Positions 30,561-37,892 of a stretch of 37,892 nt of DNA are shown here, piece after piece. The DNA is from Haplomitrium mnioides. Lineage: Eukaryota; Marchantiophyta; Haplomitriopsida; Calobryales. The notes under the pieces are model-generated. The model had not been told where the DNA came from. It ran no database searches and was given only the letters and a program-made list of their open reading frames with translations. Made by a program: the position numbers and the translations under genes. The stretch is from assembly GCA_049999725.1 (NCBI GenBank), contig JBNGIS010020029.1:1-37892 (forward strand). Direction: 5' to 3'. The first letter of the stretch is position 1. The number at the start of each line of letters is the position of its first letter.

Positions 30561-31816
30561 CTGAAAATAGATTGCATGATCTAATGGAGTTGACTTGTTG
30601 CTTTGTCTATTTAGACATGGAACGTCTTTATATTGTATTTCTTCTCCTTTTTCTAGTGACCCACCACCAATACTTGTGGACATATGCAATTCAAGGACCA
30701 TTTGAATGATCAACATTACTTTTTTCTCTACTGTAGTACCATCAAAATAATTATAAATAACAATAAAGCAAAAAAACATGAGAAACAAGCCACAATGACC
30801 ACTCACTAGATGTTGTGATCAATTGCACAACAAATCTTCAAAAGCGTATACTCCACAATGCCAAACTACAAAGAGGAATGGATGACTACAAAGGACCAAA
30901 ATTTGAATGTAGTAGTAGTCACAAAGAATTATAGCATATAAAAAATGTCATCATTTGAAAAATGCTTTGAATCATCATGCTTACATTCCTTAACATTGCA
31001 ATTGTAAAAAATGTTGACAATTGCTAAAGTAAAATCTTAGGGTTTAATGAACCTCTTTAGTTGTCATGCATTGAACTCTCCATGGATTTGATAATATACC
31101 ACATTGAGTCTATCTACAAAGAATATCAGATGAGCTTCATTTGCATCTACAACTCCCTCTGAACTAGGGCCATCAATTCCACCATATTGCTTTGTTTTTT
31201 TTTTCTCTTGCCTTTTGACAATGGAGCATAAAAGCTGGAAGATACGAATTCAAGGTTGGAGCTTGGTATATTTGCTCCTCAACTACATCCTCTACAGCCT
31301 AAATCTATTTCTGTCTTTTGTAGCAGCCATCAACTTCTTTGCTAGTTGATGTTTAATAGTTTTAGCACTTTAAGAAAACAAAAACATATTGAAATAAAAA
31401 ACTAAGCAATCATGGACACTCAAGTTCATGCATGCAAGAACTTGGGAATTCATATGTACATGGATATATGTATGTCCAAGCATATGAACTCGTGAGTCCA
31501 TAATCATAAGGACTCTCAAATCCACTCACTCACAAACTACAAAATCCATATATATATGGACTCACAAGTTTATAATGGCTTAGACTCATGAGTATAAATG
31601 GGTAAAGACTTTGAATTTGCAAGCATGTGGAATTGTGAGTCCATACGCAGATAGACTTTTGAGTACAAAAGCTAAGTGATTAGCATAAAAACAAAAAAAA
31701 TAATAATATACAATCAATTAAAATATAACAAATATAATAGTTTAAGAAAAAATTAACAACTTACAAAAAGTTTTCTAAAGCTCAAGTAGAAGAACATCGT
31801 TGACTCCTTGTCAACT
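30561..31816. other. AT-rich DNA up to a composition boundary
   Basis: No gene. At 31430-31650 there are irregular repeats of GAGTCCATA/TATGGACTC-type words. Ends abruptly at 31816 where GC-rich sequence begins. Confidence 0.5.
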
Positions 31817-31964
31817 AGTGCTTTGGAGCATTCAAACGGAATTCACGAAATCAGAAGCACTATTGGCCATATGTTCTCTTTGCGAGTGTGAAGGCCTCTC
31901 AAGAACAGCTGATTGCCTCAAACAGCTGATAAAAGCAGGCCGCATGAGTCCTGGGAGGGAAACA
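31817..31964 (+). repeat. 148-bp direct repeat, copy 1
   Basis: Aligns without gaps to 37171-37318 with eight mismatches. One plus frame is open through both and encodes EALLAICSLCECEGLSR. It sits exactly at the AT/GC boundary. Confidence 0.85.
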
Positions 31965-34282
31965 AGATCAGGGTGAAGGAGAGGAGGAAGGAGAGCAGTG
32001 ATCGCCAGCCAAGAGAGGGCCCCCATTTTCAAATTCAAAGCAGGCCAACGAGAATCCGTGGGCCTAAGGAGGATACGGGGATCGGAGCCTGGGGAGAAGG
32101 AACAGAGCAACCACCCATGGTGAGTCGATCGCAGGAGGAAGAAGAAGGAATCAACAACAAGGAAGCCCGAAGGCACTCTGAAGAAAGGCAGATCGCGGGG
32201 GTCCTGTAGCGGCCACAAATTGGGAAGCAAGCATCAGGAGCTGACAGGAGGAGGTGAGATCGTCACGAGGGCAAGCAAGGCTAGGGAAGAGGGAAGCCTC
32301 GATCCCGCAAGCAAGAGCGAGCCCTACAGAGGCCGATCAAACGCTCCATCCAAGCCGACAAGTCCTGGCGAAAGAGTGAAGTCCCCGAGAGGTCCCGCGA
32401 GATTCCACGGAAACGTGGCGTCTCCAAAGCCTTCGCGGGATTCCACGGACAACGTGGCGACACCAGGAGGCCCGTGGATCGCAGAAAGGCGCCTCCCTAA
32501 GTGAGGAGCCCACTTAACTTGGTTTCGATCCGTCTTACGACATGGGGAACCCGGTTAAGAGGGATCCGCGAGAAACCCAACAGGGGAGGAAAAAAGAGGG
32601 CTCGAAACAACGAATTATTGCGGGTCTGGTCGAAGGAAAACAGGGGAGTGTTGGAAGGGCGATGTATCGAAGATTCGAAAAGGGGAGGAGTGCGGAAGCC
32701 GAAGGGGCAACCTAGCAAAGATTCGTCAAGAGGAAACTCAAAGAAGAGCCGAAAGGGGGACTAATCACCAGTCTGACCGAATAAGAGCAAGTGGAGGCAA
32801 AAAAGCAACTTGTCGGCAAACCGGTTCGAACGACGCGCATCAGTGGTGAGGCGGTGACCCATCGCCAACCGTCTAACGGGAAGAAGGCTGAGCCAGAAGG
32901 GCGATATAGCGCCTATCCGGTGGGGGCAAACAAAGGGCACGACAGAAGGACGATATATTGGCGAATCGGCAAGCGGGATGAGAACGGCTGGAAAACGAAG
33001 CTACCGCCAGTGCGGCCGACGGAGGAGCTAACGGCGCCAAAAGGGTAACTCTTCGCCGCTTCGGCATCCATAAAGGTAAACGTTCGATGAGGTGCGGCCG
33101 GTATCTGAAAGTTCGAAAGGGGCGAACGGTCCGAAAGGGCCTTGTAGTTCTTATAGCAAGCTTTCGGAAGTGTTAACGAAGCTAGCTTCATGCGCGCATA
33201 GTTCTTACTTCGAAGGTACGTCGAAATGGCAACATCGACACCGTTCTTATTCGGCGAGCAGGGGAAGTCCGCGGCGGCTCTACGGAGGACATGGCGAGCG
33301 CAGGGAGTCCGCGGGAGGCTTTGAAAACGTCGCGCGCTGAGGAGCCTTGTTGTGTTTCCGTAGGTCAACATCGGAAGGAGGTCTACGCGGCGGTCCGCCT
33401 ACCCCTTTGCGGGGCGGCGTTGGACGGCGGCCTTTGGAGGACGTGGCGACTCTAGGGACCCCGAGGCAATTCACGGGACACGTGGTGCTAGGAGAGGAGT
33501 TAACCTAACCTCGAGCAATGTGCGAGTCAACAACTGAAGGAGAGGTCAGCGTGACGGTCGGCCTACCCCCTTGTGGGGCAGCGTCGGACGGCGGTGCAGC
33601 GGACGACGTGGTGCGAGGAGAAGAAAGAAGCATCTACGGTGGGATCTAAGGAGATTCCTTGGAGTCAGTTCCGTAGGGCACTTCGGGAGTCGGCTCCAAT
33701 AGCCTCTTCCGACCTGGTTCTGCGAGAATCTGCGGAATCTCTCCCTGCAAGATTCCTCGGAGCTCCTTGTTCAAGTTACCATTGTCCTTGGCTTTTTTCT
33801 CGACCAACTGTTGGACACGCGTTGCGCTCTCCCATCCCGTGGTAACGGGTTTACCGAACAGTGAAGCCATGCATCGTCGTCCCTTATTACGAGCTAACGG
33901 CAATAACGACTATTCATCGGATCGAACGTCAGAGGCCAGCGCGCGAGGGGAGTATACATTGTTTGCTTTCGAATTCTTTGAGGTTGATGCACGGGCAATT
34001 GTTGGAGATATAGCAATGCGAGGCACACGATTCACGCATGGTAATGCAGGGCGATAATTTAGTGAAGGCTACGTGAAGCAGCGGTACTCGCTCTAGGGGA
34101 ACCGAGGGATTTAGAGGAGGACTGGAGGGAGACCTAAGTGACCTCATCCTTGCAGGCTGACCAGGGCGGAGGGTTACTGATACGATAGCTGGAAGGAGTT
34201 TTCGGTCGGCTTAGAACTAAGGAGAGGCTGTCAAGTGAGGAGCTTGGAGTCTCTCGGCATTCTCTTGTGCAAACGCATCAAC
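31965..34282. other. GC-rich block with repeated short hairpins, no recognised gene
   Basis: Many open frames exist on both strands because AT-rich stops are rare; none shows a family. CCACG-(4-5 nt)-CGTGG foldbacks occur at 32405-32418 and 32443-32457, and CACG-GGACA-CGTG at 33472-33484. A GCCTACCCCYTTGYGGGGC segment repeats near 33398 and 33561, about 162 bp apart, with a weaker relative near 33270. This may be LTR or leader sequence of an unknown element. Confidence 0.45.
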
Positions 34283-34307
34283 CCAGAGTGTTCATAGAAC
34301 ACTCTGG
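34283..34307 (+). other. Perfect 11-bp inverted repeat (stem-loop)
   Basis: CCAGAGTGTTC, loop ATA, GAACACTCTGG. Stable hairpin on either strand; followed by GTGTTATTCTTC. Function unknown. Confidence 0.8.
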
Positions 34308-35476
34308 TGTGTTATTCTTCAAGTGGAGCTAAGAGAGGGGGGCTGTGCGAGTGCCGGTGCATTGGGCGTAGTAAGACCCGTCGAGGCTCGAGGGTGGAGT
34401 GGGCTACCTGCAGCTGGTAAAGTTGTCTTCTAGAGGTGGAAGTAAAAGAAACTCTCTTCTTAGCCTATGGAAGTAAAAGTAAGGCTTCTTGCGAGGGAAG
34501 TTAAAAAACTATCTGGAGAGGAGGGTGTGTGGGTTGCTGGGCTGCAGTTGTTAGGCAACGGGACTCATAAGGGAAGTATCATCAGTTAGAAATCCAGAGG
34601 GCCTTCAAGGACTCTGTTTTCTCTTGCATATATTGTATATAAGTGTTGTCCATATATGTGTAGTTAGATTTCCTTTCTGCATGTGTGTCCGCTTGATTTG
34701 TTAGATTAGTGGACAACGGATCAGTTGAGCAGACCATGGGAACAAACTTGAAGGGGGAGTCCAATCCCTTGATACAAGTCTGGTATCATGGAGGTGAATG
34801 CTCTCTGTTCCTGATCTGTTTGCATAGTTAGGAATTAGTGCAGCTTAGGATAGTTAGGAATAGTTGTATCAGTCCTGTGACAACCCTGAAAGGGGGAGTC
34901 CAGAACTGAGGTGTTGTCCAGTTGTGCAGGTCACCAACACCATTCTGCCCAAGCTCAAATAAGGTGGTAGGGCCTAAGTCATTGGGTCTTATGAATAAAG
35001 CAGAAGAATCACACAAATCACAGTTGGGTGTAATGGATGTGGACCTGAGAGAAAGGTTGAATGTCTGACTTGAGTGTGTGAAGAAGAAGAGTGAGAAAAG
35101 CATACTAGGCTTGTAAGGAGAGGAAGAGTCCTTAAGGTCTGAAAGTGGTAACTGGCAATGGGCCATCTCAGAAAAGAACCTGAAAGCCCGTAAAACACGT
35201 CCTCCCCTACCTCGAAACAGGGCTTGAAAAGGTTCAGACCCATAACATGAATTTTTTGGCGCTAGAAGGAGGGCAAAGGGTTTGAAAAAACCTGAGACCA
35301 ACCCAAACCAGAGAGACCACTATGTGCACAAGAGACTCAAGTCAGCTTGTGAGAAGGTTACTTCCGAGAAACAGAGCAAATGGGTGTGCGTCTGTTGAGG
35401 AAGAGTGGCGGGCAGAAGAGGCCAAGTTATCATAGTTGGGAGGAGTGACAGTTTTCCTCAATTGGGGCAATAGGCT
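34308..35476. other. Region upstream of the gag-like relic
   Basis: No clear coding. TGGTATCATGGAGG at about 34782 resembles the first eight bases of an initiator-Met PBS. AAGGGGGAGTCCA-type words occur near 34752 and 34890. These would fit an element leader but are weak. Confidence 0.3.
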
Positions 35477-36475
35477 ATGACCATGGGAGAAGAAAAAGTT
35501 GGGCTAAACATATGTCAGGATATTCTTCAGATGGTTCAAGCAGCAATGAAGACACAGAAGAGAGCTCTACATATACTGTGGAAAGTGATAGTGACTCCTC
35601 TAGCAGCAGCTCTGATGAACCAAGATCTTCAAGAAAGAAGACAAGAGCAAAGACAAGAGCGGACAATCAAAAGGGCTGCAAAGGGAGAGAGGGCTTGCTT
35701 AGCAAAATTGAGCTTAAAAATGGAGGTATTGCAGACCCTCTTGTCGAGCCTCACGCTAAATCTTCAGAAGGCTGAACAATTAGATGAATGGGTCGCATCC
35801 GGACCACCGAAGAGAATTGTTATGGTGTGCTGGAACTGTGGCTAGCCTGGACATGTTTCCCCCAACTGCCCGGAACAATGAGGGCAGAAGTATGAGTGCC
35901 CAATTAAAACGCATTCCCAATATGAGGAGGAGGAAGCAGTCTGGGTGAAGGAGGAGACCTCTGCCTCAGAGGAGTGTTGTCATGAGAAAGCCAAAGCTAA
36001 ATCCAAGTCTCACTGGAAGAGCAAGAGCCAGAAGAGGCCGAAGGCTAAGAAGGGTACGAATCAAGTGTGGTCATCCATGAGCGATTCTGAATACGAGGCG
36101 GAATGCCCGACCTGGTTCTACTAGACACAAACCGAGAAAAAAGGAGAACTGGTCGGCGGCTTGGAGGCGACTTACGAGGAGAAGGGAGACGGAGAGGACC
36201 TGAGGAATGTCCTGGAGCAGCAATCACGAGGCGATCAAAATGAGCTCCAAGAGGCGGAAGCATCTCTGGTCGCGGTGCAGGATCTCCCGACTTACGACAA
36301 TCAAGCGGAGGCGGAGGAATCAGAACCTGAAGAAGAGGACTCCACGCACCAATCAAGGGACCAGGGAAGGGCCCCACCATGGCAAGGAGGAGATGGCGCA
36401 ACTGAACCTCATTTCTCCCAAGAGGAGGACCCACCAGAAGACCAATGTTGGTCGAGCCCCGAACCCAAACTGTGA
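35477..36475 (+). pseudogene. Gag-like relic with CCHC zinc knuckle
   Basis: One plus frame of 333 codons broken only by TAG at 35843, TGA at 35879 and TAG at 36122. The N-terminal part is basic and Gln/Arg rich, then LTLNLQKAEQLDEWV and VCWNCG-stop-PGHVSPNCPEQ, a CX2CX4HX4C knuckle with a stop inside it. Next come a Lys-rich stretch (HEKAKAKSKSHWKSKSQKR) and a long acidic Glu/Gln/Pro tail. Near 35512-35700 another frame reads as a Ser/Asp/Glu-rich segment, so a frameshift may also be present. All three stops are one C-to-T change from Gln or Arg codons. No protease, RT or integrase follows. Family unassigned. Confidence 0.55.
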
Positions 36476-37108
36476 GGGAGGTCGACGATGGTGTATCCGG
36501 ATACAGGAAGTGATGACGAGCACCTGCCCAAGTGTCGTCGAGTTAGAGCCTCCTCAAGTGGTGGAATGCACAATAATGGAAATAATCAGTTGTAGCTCGA
36601 AGGATCGGAAGGTGTCAGAATATGAGCTCAATCTCAATCTAGAGAAGAAGCTCACCTTGATAGAGCCCTAGGATCTTGGTGACAGGGAAGGAATTGTTGC
36701 GGGCAGCCCCGTCACCACCAACATTGTATGTAACTGCAAGGTTACAGGCCTGAAGTACCGTACTTTTGCGTATGCTTGCTTGATCAGCTGTTCCATGTAG
36801 GTGTGCGTTGGGCGCGCCCCCAAGCCAAGGGAAGCAGGCCAACAAAGGGATCCCAGGTCTGAGGGCTGGTTCACGATGCAGAAGAGAATGCAGCAAGGCA
36901 TGTTGCTACAGAGACCTCATATTCCCTCAAACCAAAATCTGAAAGCACGACTTTTGTGTGGGATCTAAGGAAGAGGCTGATCGAGCAAAGTGCGCACAGG
37001 TAAGTGTATGTGTGTGTGTGAGTATGTGTTTTGTAGGGGGAGTTTCAAGAGGTTGTTTTGCAGGAGTCATAGAGTCGGGCCAACAACCAGTAGAAGAGGC
37101 ACCAAAAA
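36476..37108. other. Region after the gag-like relic
   Basis: Short open pieces only. A strong donor-like CAG|GTAAGT lies at 36997-37005 and starts a TG-rich tract (37007-37021) that ends TTTTGTAG at 37036. The interval is too short for a normal plant intron. Confidence 0.35.
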
Positions 37109-37321
37109 TTGAGGGAGAAGAGGTGTGTTCGCGGGGACGCGTCACACTTGAAGGAGGAGTTATGCCAGCCAGTGCTTTGGAGCATTCAAGCGGAATTCAC
37201 TAAATCAGAAGCACTATTGGCCATATGTTCCCTTTGCGAGTGTGAAGGCCTCTCAAGAAGAGCTGATTACCTCAAACAAATGATAAGAGCAGGCCGCATG
37301 AGTCCTGGGAGGGAAACATGA
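37109..37321 (+). CDS. Unidentified open frame ending in the 148-bp repeat
   Basis: 70 codons. The last 49 coincide with the direct repeat and include SEALLAICSLCECEGLSRRA and YLKQMIRAGRMSPGRE, with Cys pairs and basic residues. The same frame is open in copy 1 at 31817, with few amino-acid changes and no stop. That hints at former coding, probably the end of a mobile-element protein. I do not recognise it. The start is arbitrary. Confidence 0.3.
   Translation: MREKRCVRGDASHLKEELCQPVLWSIQAEFTKSEALLAICSLCECEGLSRRADYLKQMIRAGRMSPGRET
37171..37318 (+). repeat. 148-bp direct repeat, copy 2
   Basis: Partner of 31817-31964, 5,354 bp away. Flanks differ on both sides, so the repeat is limited to this block. 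Confidence 0.85.
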
Positions 37322-37892
37322 TTGTCAGCCAGGTGTTTATGTACTTGTTTAATATTTTCTTAAAGTTTTTAAAAAAATAAGTGAGAAGACATGTTTTGGG
37401 TATAAAGGGTGTCCAATGTACATAGAAAGGAGTCAAGACAGATTTGGAGAAAAGGAAAGGATTAAGATCTAAGCAGGGAACAAGTCTACTGGAAGAAAAG
37501 GTTAGGTTGGATCTGGTCAGAGGTCTGATAGAAAAATAAAAAGATAAAAAATAATAAAACTAACCTAATTGTTGAGAGCCAAGACGAGCCCACTAATTTC
37601 CTAGCTATCTAAGGGGGGGGACCGCCCGCGGGGGGGGGGGGGGGGGGTTTAGCCCTGAATTAGGTCCGTCCAGGGGCGATGTAAGGGAATGCGGTGGCCT
37701 TACACCCCTCTAGGGGGCTACCTCTCGGATGAAGTTAGGAGTGGGAAGTTTATATAGTGCTTATGTCTTCTGGAGGAGAACTTATGGGGTAATGTCCCGA
37801 GCTGACATTCGACGGGCAATCATCTCGAAGGAGCGCGCAGAGACATGTGCGAGAAGAAAGGATCAGCGTGAGGGGACCTGTACAAGGATTGA
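37319..37892. other. Window end: G-tract and foldbacks, no gene
   Basis: G8 at 37613-37620 and G18 at 37630-37647 separated by ACCGCCCGC. Downstream are GTAAGG/CCTTAC and CCCC-TCTA-GGGG foldbacks (37681-37717). No coding sequence supported. Confidence 0.5.

Noticed and set aside
31832-33903. Many overlapping open frames on both strands of the GC-rich block
   Set aside because: GC-rich sequence lacks stops by composition. None has a recognisable domain, and frames overlap heavily on both strands.
34782-34796. PBS-like TGGTATCATGGAGG as proof of an LTR element in the GC-rich block
   Set aside because: Only the first eight bases match the initiator-Met PBS and no LTR end could be placed beside it.
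37613-37720. rRNA or organelle RNA fragment at the window end
   Set aside because: Foldbacks are present but I recognise no conserved rRNA segment.

Overview
The window is nuclear DNA of a transposon-rich land plant or close relative. It carries plant-type Ty3/gypsy and Ty1/copia elements primed by initiator-Met tRNA, long introns and large gene-poor stretches. The one host gene I can support is a conventional LC8 dynein light chain of 99 residues on the minus strand. Its three exons lie at 24315-24425, 7365-7470 and 7136-7218, and intron 1 is 16,844 bp long and packed with mobile elements. An LC8 this close to the animal and algal type is expected where axonemes are kept, so I infer a lineage with swimming sperm (bryophyte, lycophyte, fern, cycad or Ginkgo) rather than a flowering plant. 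That is inference; no species can be named from the sequence.

Layout. 1-4024: two related, decayed Ty3/gypsy elements on the minus strand, the first inserted into the second; a 100-N gap lies at 1659-1758. 4025-5723: a tandem array with nested periods of about 62, 125 and 250 bp. 7136-24425: the LC8 gene. Inside intron 1 are a decayed copia relic (about 9610-12115), an almost intact copia element (12347-18066; LTRs differ at one base in 310, but gag-pol has a frameshift and a stop), a Penelope-like reverse transcriptase relic (about 19330-23205, minus strand) split by an array of a dispersed repeat, and several further copies of that repeat with a hairpin whose arms covary between copies. A second 100-N gap (20379-20478) lies in that hairpin. 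25000-31816: AT-rich sequence with no supportable gene but with an old 1.56-kb-spaced duplication. 31817-37892: an abruptly GC-rich block with short hairpins, a gag-like relic with a CCHC knuckle, a 148-bp direct repeat 5,354 bp apart, and a G-run with G-quadruplex potential.

How the parts relate. The LC8 gene is the only likely functional host unit; its splice sites are canonical and its frame is intact. The full copia element lies antisense to it and the Penelope-like relic lies sense to it. No RNA gene, CRISPR array or bacterial-type operon was seen. The candidates for something little described are the Penelope-like element in a plant intron, the covarying-hairpin repeat family that interrupts it, and the higher-order tandem array beside a gypsy LTR.
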